DNA of 64,000 nt from Aldehydirespirator sp965205155 (GCA_965205155.1 OZ242033.1:186001-250000); one strand, 5' to 3'; counted from the stretch's first letter, positions 7,827 through 16,443 are shown. Numbers and translations: made by a program. The notes: generated by a model from the letters alone, not told the origin.

Positions 7827-7898
7827 CGCCTTCACCTCGGTACTGGTCGGCCGCTTCGTCACTCAGCGCTTCCTCACGCATCGCCGCCTCCTCGGTAC
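7768..7898 (-). repeat. 55-bp junction repeat, about 2.4 copies
   Basis: GCATCGCCTTCACCTCGG-like units begin at 7768, 7823 and 7878, a period of 55 bp. Read on the minus strand, each unit encodes the end of the upstream amidohydrolase (YRGxGDA), its stop and an overlapping ATG. The third unit in transcription order has lost the stop and is fused into the phosphorylase N-terminus. Confidence 0.85.
7819..7881 (-). CDS. 20-codon junction mini-ORF
   Basis: ATG 7881 lies 8 bases inside the amidohydrolase end, and the TGA at 7821-7819 lies inside the first codons of the phosphorylase ORF; both junctions are ATGCxTGA overlaps. The peptide starts MREEALSDEA and ends DQYRGEGDA, a copy of the amidohydrolase C-terminus (DKYRGGGDA). 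Function as a peptide is doubtful; a role in translational coupling is plausible. Confidence 0.5.
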   Translation of the reverse strand: MREEALSDEAADQYRGEGDA

Positions 7899-9256
7899 TT
7901 GTCGAGCACATGGTCCAGGACCCCGGCCTTGGACAGCAGGTGGCGGGCCTCGCGGGGCACCAGATCGGCTATCTCGGCCAGGTCCAGGGTGGTGAGCCGC
8001 CGGTCGTCGAGCAGGACCTCGCCGTCGACGATGGTGTAGCGAACATCGGACCCCGAGCACGACCACACCAGTTGCTCGATCACGTTGCCGCCGTCGCCGT
8101 CGCTCAGCACCGGCCAGGTGTGGGGCCGGTCCAGACCCACCACGGCCAGGTCGGCCCGCTTGCCGACCTCGATGGAGCCAACGACGTCATCGAGGCCCAG
8201 CACCCGGGCCCCGCCCATGGTGGCCAGCTCCAGGATCTCGGCGCAGGGCAGCACGGCCGGATCACCGGTGCTGAACCGGGCCAGCAGCCCGGCCTGGCGC
8301 ATCTCCTCGAACGGGTCGAGGTTGTTGTTGGTCATGATCGAGTCGGTGCCCAAGCCGACCACCGCCCCGGCCGCCAGCAGCTCGGGGATGCGGGCGGCCC
8401 GGTGGCCGAGCTTCATGTTGGACGTGGGGCAGTGGGCCACCCCGACACCGGTGGAGGCCACCAGGGCCAGGTCGTCGTCGGTGAGCTCGATGCAGTGGGC
8501 GGCCACCACGTCGGGGCCTAGGCCGATCAAGCGGTCCAGCCAGGCCGCCGGGGTGAGCCCGCCCGACAGCTCGGCCACCCGCTCGACCTCACCCCGGGTC
8601 TCGGCCAGATGGGTGTGGATGCCGACGCCGAGCTGGTCGGCCCGCTCCCGCATGGTGGTGTAGGTGGCCGCGTCCACCGTGTACAGCGAATGGGGCCCGA
8701 ACCAGGCCCGCACCCTCGGGTGGCGGCCGTGCCAGGCGTCGATGAAGGCCTCGCTGGACTCCAGGGTCTCACCCGCGCCGGCCGGGGTGTCGACGGCCTG
8801 GGGGCTGATGGTGGCCCGCATCCCGGAGTCGACCGCCACCGCCGCGGACTCGGCCGGGAACCGGAAGATGTCGATGAAGCTGGTGGTGCCGTTGGCGATC
8901 ATCTCGGCCTGGCACAGCAGCGACCCGGCCCGCTGGTGGCGGGGCTCGTAGGCCATGTCCTTGGGCAGGGCGAAGTCCTCCAGCCAGGTGAAGAAGTCCA
9001 TGTCCTCGAACACGCCCCGCTCCAGCACCTCGTGGGTGTGGGAGTTGACGAAGCCGGGGATCACCGCGCAGTCGGAGGCGTCGATCACCCGGTCCGCGGC
9101 CGGCGCCGCGGCCTCGTCACCCGAGCCGGCCGGCGTGACCGCGACGATCCGGCCCTCGCGCACGGCCACATCGCCGACGAAGGCGCGGCGCGACCCGTCG
9201 CAGGGCACCACCGTGCCGCCCATCACCAGCAGGTCGACGGTCTGGCCGTCACTCAT
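7874..9256 (-). CDS. Amidohydrolase, MTA/SAH/guanine-deaminase-like
   Basis: A 460-residue amidohydrolase. Motifs in order are FVNSHTHEV (metal His pair), HTHLAETRGE, AAHCIELT, HCPTSNMKLG, GTDSIMTNNN (catalytic Asp) and GKRADLAVV. This places it in the same deaminase group as the other two amidohydrolases, though sequence drift between them is large, so they probably accept different substrates. The start ATG overlaps the stop of a 32-codon mini-ORF that contains a strong inverted repeat. It heads the amidohydrolase-phosphorylase-amidohydrolase set read leftward. Confidence 0.88.
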   Translation of the reverse strand: MSDGQTVDLLVMGGTVVPCDGSRRAFVGDVAVREGRIVAVTPAGSGDEAAAPAADRVIDASDCAVIPGFVNSHTHEVLERGVFEDMDFFTWLEDFALPKDMAYEPRHQRAGSLLCQAEMIANGTTSFIDIFRFPAESAAVAVDSGMRATISPQAVDTPAGAGETLESSEAFIDAWHGRHPRVRAWFGPHSLYTVDAATYTTMRERADQLGVGIHTHLAETRGEVERVAELSGGLTPAAWLDRLIGLGPDVVAAHCIELTDDDLALVASTGVGVAHCPTSNMKLGHRAARIPELLAAGAVVGLGTDSIMTNNNLDPFEEMRQAGLLARFSTGDPAVLPCAEILELATMGGARVLGLDDVVGSIEVGKRADLAVVGLDRPHTWPVLSDGDGGNVIEQLVWSCSGSDVRYTIVDGEVLLDDRRLTTLDLAEIADLVPREARHLLSKAGVLDHVLDKYRGGGDA

Positions 9257-9347
9257 GACTCACCGCCGCCGGCTCGGGCCGCTTTTCTTGACGTAGTTGA
9301 CCGCACTGGAGAAGGTCAACTACGTCAAGAATCGATGGTCCGGTCAT
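9249..9347 (-). CDS. 32-codon bridging mini-ORF containing an 18-bp hairpin
   Basis: ATG 9347 overlaps the stop of the LLM gene (ATGA) and the TGA at 9251-9249 overlaps the first codons of the amidohydrolase (ATGAGTGA). The peptide begins MTGPSILDVVDLL and ends EPAAVSHE. Its middle is encoded by both arms of a perfect inverted repeat, so ribosomes translating it would melt the hairpin. This arrangement resembles a leader peptide, which is an inference. Confidence 0.5.
   Translation of the reverse strand: MTGPSILDVVDLLQCGQLRQEKRPEPAAVSHE
9285..9331. promoter_or_regulatory. Perfect 18-bp inverted repeat
   Basis: The left arm TTCTTGACGTAGTTGACC (9285-9302) and the right arm (9314-9331) are exact reverse complements with an 11-base loop. 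It is the strongest hairpin noticed in the first 20 kb and is less GC-rich than its surroundings. No T-run follows on either strand, so a simple terminator is unlikely; it could be an operator or an RNA hairpin in the coupled mini-ORF. Confidence 0.8.
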
Positions 9348-10309
9348 GATGTCCGGCGGTCGAAGGCGGGCAGGACCTGCTCGCCGAACCGCTCCACCTC
9401 GGCCGCGCCCTGGTCGGGGCGGATGTTGAGGATGGCCAGGTCGACCCCCGCGGCCGCGTACGACTCCAGCACCGCCACCATCTGCTCGGGCGATCCGGCC
9501 ACGATCCGGGCCCGGACCTGCTCGGCGGTGCCGCCCCGGGTGGCCTGGAACGTCCGGACCAGGCCGTCGGTGGTGTCGGGATCGTTGGCCAGCTCGCTGA
9601 ACACGAAGGCGGTGCGCTTGAGGTCGCCGGGGCTGCGCCCGTTGCGGGCCAGCAGCCCGTCGAGACCGTCGTTCACCTCGGGCCACTCCCACGGGGCCCA
9701 GAAGCCGTTGTACCAGTCGCCCCGGCGGGCCGCGATCCGTCGCAGCCGCTCGCCGCTGCCGCCCACCAGCACCGGCACCCCGCCCGGCCGCACCGGCTTG
9801 GGGTCGAAGCAGGCGCCGGCCAGCTGAACGAAGCGCCCCTCGTAGTCGACCACACCATCGGCGGTGCATAGCAGCGAGAAGGCCTCCAGCGTCTCGTCCA
9901 GCAGCGTCATGCGGTCGCCCACGCCGGGGTAGTCGAAGCCGTACATGAGGTGCTCGGCCTCGTGCCAGGCCGCGCCCAGCCCCAGCAGGGCCCGGCCGCC
10001 GGTGACGTGGTCGAGGGTCACGGCCATCTTGGCCAGCAGCACCGGATGGCGGTAGGTGACCCCGGTCACCAGCGTGCCCACGTCCAGGCGGCTGGTGGCC
10101 GCCCCCAGCGCGGCCAGGGTGATCCAGCCCTCGAACTGGGGGCCGTCGGGAACCCCGCCGGGCGCGGACGGCCGGGCGCCGGGATTGAGGGGCACGAAGT
10201 GGTCGAACGTGAACCCGGCCGCGAACCCCAGCCCGTCGGCCGTCTGCCAGATGTCGACCAGCCGGGAGTAGTCGGTGTGCTCCGGCGGTGTCTGAACCGC
10301 GATCTCCAT
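9344..10309 (-). CDS. LLM-class (F420-dependent) oxidoreductase
   Basis: A 321-residue luciferase-like monooxygenase family protein. Typical segments are TADGLGFAAGFTFDHF at the N-terminus, DVGTLVTGVTYRHPVLLAK, LLGLGAAWHEAEH and VPVLVGGSGERLRRIAAR. In actinobacteria this subgroup usually uses coenzyme F420, though FMN cannot be excluded. It lies downstream of the nucleoside permease genes and is coupled to the mini-ORF and amidohydrolase, so it probably acts on a breakdown product of the imported compound. Confidence 0.85.
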   Translation of the reverse strand: MEIAVQTPPEHTDYSRLVDIWQTADGLGFAAGFTFDHFVPLNPGARPSAPGGVPDGPQFEGWITLAALGAATSRLDVGTLVTGVTYRHPVLLAKMAVTLDHVTGGRALLGLGAAWHEAEHLMYGFDYPGVGDRMTLLDETLEAFSLLCTADGVVDYEGRFVQLAGACFDPKPVRPGGVPVLVGGSGERLRRIAARRGDWYNGFWAPWEWPEVNDGLDGLLARNGRSPGDLKRTAFVFSELANDPDTTDGLVRTFQATRGGTAEQVRARIVAGSPEQMVAVLESYAAAGVDLAILNIRPDQGAAEVERFGEQVLPAFDRRTS

Positions 10310-10360
10310 TGGCCGTCTCCTTGGGGTCGGGGGTCGAGGGGTACTGGGGGTACGAGGAGG

Positions 10361-10378
10361 GGACTAGTGGTCTAGTCC
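10361..10378 (-). terminator. Small perfect hairpin at the permease stop codon
   Basis: GGACTAG (10361-10367) and CTAGTCC (10372-10378) pair around a 4-base loop and include the TAG stop of the second permease. It may mark a partial transcript end or an RNA-processing site between transport and enzyme genes. There is no T-run, so the assignment is weak. Confidence 0.35.
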
Positions 10379-11301
10379 TTGACGTAGGCGCGGCCTATGG
10401 CGGCGGGAGCCACCGCCCGGCCCACGAACACCAGAGTTATCAGGCCCACCACATACGGCAACGCCTGGAACAGCTCCACCGGCAGGTCGGACTTGGACTG
10501 GGCCCGGAGCTGGTACGAGTCGGCCATCCCGAACAGCAGGCACGCTCCCAGCACCGGGATCGGGCGCCACTTGCCGAAGATCATGGCCGCCAGAGCGAGG
10601 AACCCCCGGCCGTTGGTGATGCCCCGCTGGAACAGGCCGTTCTGCACCAGCGACAGGTACACGCCGCCGGCGGCCGCGAACACGCCCGACAGCATCACCG
10701 CGGTGTAGCGGGTGCGGATCACGTTCACCCCCACCGACGCGGCCGCCTCGGGCGACTCGCCGCACGACCGCAGCCGCAGGCCGAACGGGCTGCGCCACAG
10801 CACCAGCCAAACCACCGGCGCCAGAACCAGCGCGGCGTAGTCGAACCAGCTCAGACGGGAGAACACCGTCCCCACCAGCGGCAGGTCGGCCAGCACCGGT
10901 ACATCGAAGTGGCGGAAGCGCTCGACGCCGGGGGTGTTGGCCCGGCCGCCCTCCCAGATGGCCGGGATCAGCGCGGCGGTCACCCCCAGGGCGAACAGGT
11001 TGATGGCGGTGGCCGACACGATCTGGTCGGCCCGCACCGTGATCGAGAACCAGGCGTGGACCCAGCCGATGGCGGCCCCCACGGCCAGGGCGGCGATCAG
11101 GCCTACCACGTTGGTGCCGGTCCACCAGGTGACGGCCACCCCGGCGAACGCGCCGAACAGCATCTTGCCCTCCAGGGCGATGTTGATGACCCCGGCCCGC
11201 TCGCTCAGCAGGCCGCCCAGCGCGGCGAAGATCAGCGGCACCGACAACCGGATGCCCTGGGCCACCCAGTTCATGTCGATGATCTCGAGCATCTCGGGCA
11301 T
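10372..11301 (-). CDS. Nucleoside-type ABC transporter permease (second)
   Basis: A 309-residue integral membrane protein of the BPD_transp_2 type seen in nucleoside importers. GGLLSERAGVINIALEGKMLFGAF near the N-terminus is the diagnostic segment of the NupQ/YufQ family, followed by about eight hydrophobic helices and ITNGRGFLALAAMIFGKWRP. The start is separated by 4 bases from the stop of the first permease. With the ATPase and the BmpA-like domain it should form a complete importer at the cytoplasmic membrane. Confidence 0.88.
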   Translation of the reverse strand: MPEMLEIIDMNWVAQGIRLSVPLIFAALGGLLSERAGVINIALEGKMLFGAFAGVAVTWWTGTNVVGLIAALAVGAAIGWVHAWFSITVRADQIVSATAINLFALGVTAALIPAIWEGGRANTPGVERFRHFDVPVLADLPLVGTVFSRLSWFDYAALVLAPVVWLVLWRSPFGLRLRSCGESPEAAASVGVNVIRTRYTAVMLSGVFAAAGGVYLSLVQNGLFQRGITNGRGFLALAAMIFGKWRPIPVLGACLLFGMADSYQLRAQSKSDLPVELFQALPYVVGLITLVFVGRAVAPAAIGRAYVKD

Positions 11302-11305
11302 CGGC

Positions 11306-12538
11306 TCAGTCCCCCCGCCGGGTAGCCCGGGCGGCCCGGCGCGACAGCAGCAGCCGGGCGGCCACGCAGGCCACCACCAGACCGGAGATGACGGTGATCA
11401 TGTCCCGGGTTATCTCGGCCTCGAGCTGGAGCTGGGTCGAGCCGGCCCGCAGCAGACCGAAGAAGAACGACGCCGCGGCCACGCCCACCGGATGCAGCGC
11501 CCCCAGCAGCGCCACCGCGATCGAGTCGAAGCCGTAGCCGGGCGAGAAGGCGTCCAGGAACCGGCGATGGGTGCCGAGCACCTCCACCGCGCCGGTGAGC
11601 CCGCCCAGCGCCCCCGACAGCAGCATGGCCTCCACGATCACCCGGCTCGACGAGATGCCGTTGAAGCGGGCCGCCCCCGGGTTGGCCCCCACCAGCCGGA
11701 ACCGGTAGCCGCCCGGCGTCCGGTAGATGAAGTACCAGCACATCGCGGCCACGATCAGGGCCACGATGATCCCGAGATGCAGCCGGGTGGGATCCCAGAT
11801 GCGGGGCAGCTCGGCGGTGGGCTCGACCGGCTCGGTGCCGGTGGGGATCTCGCCCACCAGCGCCCCGCCCGGTTTCACCAGGAACTGCGAGACGCTGAAG
11901 GCGACGAAGTTCATCATGATGGTGGTGATCACCTCGTGCACGCCCCGCCAGGCCTTCAGCGCGGCCGGCACCAGGGCCCACAGCGCTCCCGCGGCGGCAC
12001 CGGCCAGCAGCGCGAGGAGCACATGGACCGGCGCCCAGGTGGTCATCTTGATGCCGACCACGCCCGCGGCCAGGCCCCCGGCCACCAGCTGGCCCTCGAC
12101 GCCGATGTTGAACAGACCGGCCTGGAAGGCGATGGCCACCGCCAACCCGCCGAACAGCAGCGGCGTCATCGACACCAGCGTCTCGGCGAACGGGCGCTGG
12201 CCCCCGAGGCTGCCGTTGTAGAGGGCGGTGTAGGCGGTGATCGGGTCGGAGCCGGCCGCGATGATCAGCGGCGCGGCCAGCACCAGGGCGGCCAGAACCG
12301 TGGCCACGAAGATGAACGCGGCCCGGCCCACGCCCTGAGCCAGGTCGGCGGCCGCGGCCCGGGCGACCGCACTACCGGCGCTGTCGAGGGTGCGCTGCAA
12401 CTCGGCGGTCATGTTGCGGCGAGATTCCGCCGTGGACTGCGGGTCCGCGGTGGACCGCGGTTCCGCAGTGGACTGCGCTCCGGACTGCGAGTCCGCGGTG
12501 GACCGCGGTTCGTCCGGGCGAGGGTCGGTCCCAGTCAC
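11306..12538 (-). CDS. Nucleoside-type ABC transporter permease (first)
   Basis: A 410-residue permease starting with GTG 12538, overlapping the ATPase stop (GTGA). Hydrophobic helices begin near residue 65 (FIFVATVLAALVLAAPLII). The family segment AGLFNIGVEGQLVAGGLAAG and the cytoplasmic EAA-like loop are present. The first 40 residues are polar and built of short repeats (STADSQS, STAEPRS, STADPQS, STAESRR), unusual for this family and probably produced by local duplication. The ATG at 12412 (MTAELQ) would omit the repeats and is an alternative start. Confidence 0.87.
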   Translation of the reverse strand: MTGTDPRPDEPRSTADSQSGAQSTAEPRSTADPQSTAESRRNMTAELQRTLDSAGSAVARAAAADLAQGVGRAAFIFVATVLAALVLAAPLIIAAGSDPITAYTALYNGSLGGQRPFAETLVSMTPLLFGGLAVAIAFQAGLFNIGVEGQLVAGGLAAGVVGIKMTTWAPVHVLLALLAGAAAGALWALVPAALKAWRGVHEVITTIMMNFVAFSVSQFLVKPGGALVGEIPTGTEPVEPTAELPRIWDPTRLHLGIIVALIVAAMCWYFIYRTPGGYRFRLVGANPGAARFNGISSSRVIVEAMLLSGALGGLTGAVEVLGTHRRFLDAFSPGYGFDSIAVALLGALHPVGVAAASFFFGLLRAGSTQLQLEAEITRDMITVISGLVVACVAARLLLSRRAARATRRGD

Positions 12539-14100
12539 GGCCCGGCTCCGACCGTCTCGGGCGTCTCGGGCGTGCCGGCCGCGCCACCGCCCGTCATCCA
12601 GCGGCCCAGCGTGGTGACGTCCACCTCGCCGGGGGTCGTCTCCCCCGCGACCTGCCCGCCCGACATCACCACGATCCGATCGGCCAGCGCCAGGATCTCG
12701 GTCAGCTCCAGGCTCACCAGCAGCACGCCCGCGCCCCGGCGGCGCAGCGCAGCCAGCTCGGAATGCACGAACGCGGCCGCAGCCACGTCCAGGCCCCGGG
12801 TGGGCTGGGCGGCCACGAACAGCTCCGGGCCGCGGCTCAGCTCCCGGCCCACCACCAGCTTCTGCTGGTTGCCGCCCGACAGGCTCCGCAGCGGGTCGGT
12901 CACCGCCACAGCCTGCACGCCGAAGCGGTTCACCACGCCCCGGGCCAGGCGGCGCATCTGCACCAGCGACAGCCACAACCCCCGCCACGAGAACGGCGAC
13001 CGGCCCTGGAACCCGAGCGTGGTGTTGTGGGCCAGATCGAGATCGTCGGCCACCGCGGCTCCGTGGCGGTCCTCGGCGATGTGGGCCACCCCCGTGTTCA
13101 GGCGGCGGCGCACACTCCAGCGGGTCACGTCGGTGCCGCCCAGACGCACCGAGCCGGTGCGGCAGCGCCGCACACCCACCACCATCTCGACCAGCTCGGT
13201 CTGGCCGTTGCCCTCCACCCCGGCCACGCCCACGATCTCGCCGGGCCGCACCTCCAAGTCGATCGGCCCCAGCCGGCGCCCGTCACCCGCAGCCTCCAGC
13301 CGCAGCGCCGGCAAGCCGGCTCGCACACCACCGCCGGTTCGCTCGGGCGGCTCGGGCAGCTCGTGGCCCACCATCATCCGGGCCAGCTCGGCGGCCAGAG
13401 CCTCCCGCCGGTCCGGGTCGTCCCGCTCGGCGTCGCCGATCTCACGATGGCCCTCCACCCGTCCGCCCCGCAGCACCGTCACCCGGCCGCACAGGTCGAT
13501 GACCTCGGACAGCTTGTGGCTGATGAACACCACCGTCCGGCCCTGGTCCCGCAGGCGCCGCAGCAGAGCGACCAGCTCGGCCACCTCGGTGGGGGCCAGC
13601 GCGGCGGTGGGCTCGTCGAGGATCAGCACCTCGGCGCCCCGGTAGAGGGCCTTGAGGATCTCCACCCGCTGGCGGGCCCCCACCGCCAGGTCCCCGACCC
13701 GGCTGCGGGGGTCGATGCGGAAGCCGTAGCGCTCCGACAGCTCGGCGATGTCGGCCACGGCCCGGTCGAGGTCGAGCAGGCCGCCCCGGCGCAGCGGCTC
13801 CCGCCCCAGCACCAGGTTCTCGGCCACGGTGAAGTCGCCGATCAGGCTGAAGTGCTGCTGCACCATGCCGATGCCGAGGTCGAGAGCGTCGCGGGCGGAG
13901 TCGACCACCACCTGCCGGCCGGCAATCTCAACGGTGCCCGCCGCGGGCGTGGTCAGGCCGAACAGCACCTTCATCAAGGTGGACTTCCCGGCGCCGTTCT
14001 CGCCGAGCAGGCCGTGGATACTGGCCGCCTCGACCGTGAAATCCACGGCGTCGTTGGCCACCACGCCCGGGTAGCGCTTGGTGATGCCGCGCATGCGCAC
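12535..14100 (-). CDS. Nucleoside-type ABC transporter ATPase, two domains
   Basis: A 521-residue double ATPase of the sugar/nucleoside importer class. First domain: Walker A GENGAGKST, signature VGARQRVEI, Walker B LILDEPTAAL. Second domain: degenerate P-loop GVEGNGQTE, signature LSGGNQQKLVVGREL, and ELFVAAQPTRGLD, as usual in this class where the second site is weak. It is followed by two permeases and preceded by the fused binding protein, the standard order bmpA-ATPase-permease-permease. The start is GTG 14100 or ATG 14094, both at the base of a hairpin. Confidence 0.92.
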   Translation of the reverse strand: MRMRGITKRYPGVVANDAVDFTVEAASIHGLLGENGAGKSTLMKVLFGLTTPAAGTVEIAGRQVVVDSARDALDLGIGMVQQHFSLIGDFTVAENLVLGREPLRRGGLLDLDRAVADIAELSERYGFRIDPRSRVGDLAVGARQRVEILKALYRGAEVLILDEPTAALAPTEVAELVALLRRLRDQGRTVVFISHKLSEVIDLCGRVTVLRGGRVEGHREIGDAERDDPDRREALAAELARMMVGHELPEPPERTGGGVRAGLPALRLEAAGDGRRLGPIDLEVRPGEIVGVAGVEGNGQTELVEMVVGVRRCRTGSVRLGGTDVTRWSVRRRLNTGVAHIAEDRHGAAVADDLDLAHNTTLGFQGRSPFSWRGLWLSLVQMRRLARGVVNRFGVQAVAVTDPLRSLSGGNQQKLVVGRELSRGPELFVAAQPTRGLDVAAAAFVHSELAALRRRGAGVLLVSLELTEILALADRIVVMSGGQVAGETTPGEVDVTTLGRWMTGGGAAGTPETPETVGAGP

Positions 14101-14124
14101 GGCCGGCGGCCCGGCCGGCCGTGC
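14097..14124 (-). promoter_or_regulatory. Hairpin over the ATPase start region
   Basis: Arms GCACGGCCGG (14097-14106) and CCGGCCGTGC (14115-14124) with an 8-base loop cover the start codon region of the ATPase, just after the binding-protein gene. No clear ribosome site is visible outside it. It could protect the upstream binding-protein mRNA or lower ATPase translation, giving excess binding protein (inference). Confidence 0.5.
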
Positions 14125-14178
14125 GTCTAGCGCGGAGTCATCTGGGGGCAGCGAGTTCTCCCCGACAGGAGCTAAGCC

Positions 14179-16443
14179 CTACACGCCCGGATCGACGATG
14201 ATCGAACCCGACTTGATCCCTTCGACCGCGGCGTTGACCGCTTCCTGGATCTCGGCCGACAGGTCGCCGAACGTCTTCTCGCAGACGCCGACGTAGCCGC
14301 CCTTGAGATCCAGCACCTGCACACCGCCGGCGAAGGTGCCGTTGGCCACCTGCTGGGCGGCCCGGAACACCGACCCGGCCACATCCTTGGTGGCCGAGGT
14401 GAGGTAGTTGTCGGGAGCCAGGTGGTCCTTGCAGGTGTCGGTGCCGAGCACCCAGTGGCCGGCACCGCGGTCCTTGGCCTCCTCGTAGGAGCCGAGGCCG
14501 GACAGTCCGGCCACCTCGAAGACGATGTCGGCACCGTCGTCGTAGGCAGCCGAGGTCAGCTCCCGGCCGGTGGTGGGATCGTCGAAGGCGCCCACCCACG
14601 ACACGGTCACCTCGGCCGCGGGGTTCACCGAGGCCACGCCCTGCTGGAACCCGCTCAGGAAGCGCACCGTCGGGGGGATCTCGATGCCGCCGACATAGGC
14701 GAGCTTGTCGGCCTGGGTGGTCATGCCGGCGATGATGCCCGCCAGGTAGGCGGCCTCATGCTCGGCGTACAGCACGCTCTGCACGTTGGGCAGCGGATCG
14801 CCCGGATCGAAGCCGCGGGCGCTGTCGGCAACCGCGTCGATCAGCACGAAGTTGGAGTCGGGGTTGGCCTCGGCGACCTCCTCGATGGCGTCGGTGATGA
14901 GGAAGCCCACGCCCACGGTGAGGTTGGCGCCGGCGTCGACCGACTGCTGGAGGTTGGGCACGTACTGGGCCTGCTCGCTCGACTCGATCACGTCGCCGGA
15001 GCCGCCGAGCTGTGAGGCGGCCTGGCTGATGCCGGCCCAGGCGAGGTCGTTGAAGCCCTCGTCGCCGAGACCGGCCTGGTCGGTGACCATCACCCAGCGG
15101 AAGCCGGTCATGTCCACGCCGGTACCGCCCGGCAGGAACGCGTTGGTCCAGAGGTCGGCGCTGTTGACCGCGGTGCTGATGACGCCGGCGTCGAACATCC
15201 GGCCGGCGACGCCGCCCCACACAGAGCCTTCCATGGCGCCGAGGCCGAGCCGCTCGGTGGTGTCGCTGACGACCAGGTTCTTCATGACCTCGTACGCGGC
15301 CTCGCCGACGCTGATCTCGAAGTCGGGCCAGATCTCGTTGATGTAGGCGATGACCGGACCCGGGTCGTCGAGGAACGCCTGGAGGCCGGCCTGGGCCGCC
15401 TCGGCGAAGGCTCGAACGACGTCGGGGTTGGCCGCGGCGTACGCGTCGGAGGTGAACAGCGTGGTGGCGTAGGAGGGGAACCCGAGGGTGGTGGCGGTCA
15501 GCATCGCAGGGTCGGCGCCGGCCAACCGGGCGAAGTGGGGGCTGGTCGTGGCCATCGACTGGACGGCCCATCCCTCGTTCTCGCCCCAGGCGGCCAGGTT
15601 GCCGTCGAAGGCGATCTCCTCGACCACGAGGCTGTTCTCCCTCTTCAACACCTCCCAGAAGACCTGGCCCGGGAAGACCTGCACCTCGCCAAGATCGTCC
15701 ACGCCGCCGATTCCCGAGGCGGCGTGCACCATGAGACCGAGCGGCGACTCCTGATAGGTGGCGAAGAACGTGACCAGATCGGCGCCCCCGGCCGTGGCGA
15801 GCACAACGTTCTCCGCGAGGGCCATGCCGAAGGTGACGTTGCCGGTCACGATGTCGTTGGCGGCGCGGATGCCGGGACCGCCGGGGCGGATCTCGACATC
15901 GAGGTTGCGCTCCTCGAAGAAGCCGAGCAGGTCGGCGGCGTAGAGCGCGGCGTGGTCGGTCGAGGGGAACCAGTCGGTCTGTATCGACACCGAGGTCATC
16001 TCCGGCAGCACCGTCATGGCGCCGGCCATGGCGGCCTCCTCGACGGCCATCTCGGCTTCCTCGGCGGCCGCCTCGGCCTCGGCGGCTCTCGACTCGGCGG
16101 CCGAAGCGGCCTCCTGCGCAGCCGCAAGCTGTGCTTCGAGCTCGGCCATCTCCTCGTCGGAGACGGCCGCGTCGGAGGCGGCCGCCTCCAGAGCCGCCGC
16201 GGCCTCAGCCGCAGCCGCCGCCGCGGCGTCGGCCTCGGCCCGGGCGGTGTCGGCCTCGGCCCGGGCGGTGTCGGCCTCGGCCTCGGCAGCCTCGACCGCG
16301 GCTGTGTCCACCTCCGGGGCTGCGGGTGCGGCGGGCTCGGCGACGTCGTCAGCATCGTCGCCGCAGGCGGCTGCGACGAGTGCAAGCACCGCCAGCAGCG
16401 CAAAAGCGGCGCGCATGGGCTTCCGGAAGAAACGGGTGGACAT
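14179..16443 (-). CDS. Fused dual solute-binding lipoprotein (NMT1-like + BmpA-like)
   Basis: One 754-residue frame. Residues 1-28 are a lipoprotein signal with a lipobox ending AAAC. Residues about 35-130 are an Ala/Glu-rich, probably helical linker with EADTARAEADTARAEAD repeats. Residues about 135-390 match NMT1/ThiY-type binding proteins (IQTDWFPSTDHAALYAADL, then a DIVTGNVTFGMA-like segment). From about residue 400, FRWVMVTDQAGLGDEGFND begins a BmpA-type nucleoside-binding domain running to the end (VLGTDTCKDHLAPDN). The second domain has no signal peptide of its own. Upstream lie an NMT1-type ATPase and permease; downstream lie a BmpA-type ATPase and two permeases. One protein may therefore deliver ligands to two importers, or link them. 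The fusion is read directly; its function is inferred. Confidence 0.9.
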   Translation of the reverse strand: MSTRFFRKPMRAAFALLAVLALVAAACGDDADDVAEPAAPAAPEVDTAAVEAAEAEADTARAEADTARAEADAAAAAAAEAAAALEAAASDAAVSDEEMAELEAQLAAAQEAASAAESRAAEAEAAAEEAEMAVEEAAMAGAMTVLPEMTSVSIQTDWFPSTDHAALYAADLLGFFEERNLDVEIRPGGPGIRAANDIVTGNVTFGMALAENVVLATAGGADLVTFFATYQESPLGLMVHAASGIGGVDDLGEVQVFPGQVFWEVLKRENSLVVEEIAFDGNLAAWGENEGWAVQSMATTSPHFARLAGADPAMLTATTLGFPSYATTLFTSDAYAAANPDVVRAFAEAAQAGLQAFLDDPGPVIAYINEIWPDFEISVGEAAYEVMKNLVVSDTTERLGLGAMEGSVWGGVAGRMFDAGVISTAVNSADLWTNAFLPGGTGVDMTGFRWVMVTDQAGLGDEGFNDLAWAGISQAASQLGGSGDVIESSEQAQYVPNLQQSVDAGANLTVGVGFLITDAIEEVAEANPDSNFVLIDAVADSARGFDPGDPLPNVQSVLYAEHEAAYLAGIIAGMTTQADKLAYVGGIEIPPTVRFLSGFQQGVASVNPAAEVTVSWVGAFDDPTTGRELTSAAYDDGADIVFEVAGLSGLGSYEEAKDRGAGHWVLGTDTCKDHLAPDNYLTSATKDVAGSVFRAAQQVANGTFAGGVQVLDLKGGYVGVCEKTFGDLSAEIQEAVNAAVEGIKSGSIIVDPGV

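Noticed and set aside
9285..9331. Intrinsic terminator
   Set aside because: The stem is perfect but no T-run follows on either strand and both arms are inside a coupled mini-ORF.
10934..13645. A 903-codon plus-strand frame
   Set aside because: Antisense to the nucleoside ABC ATPase and permeases, low-complexity translation, no recognised domain.
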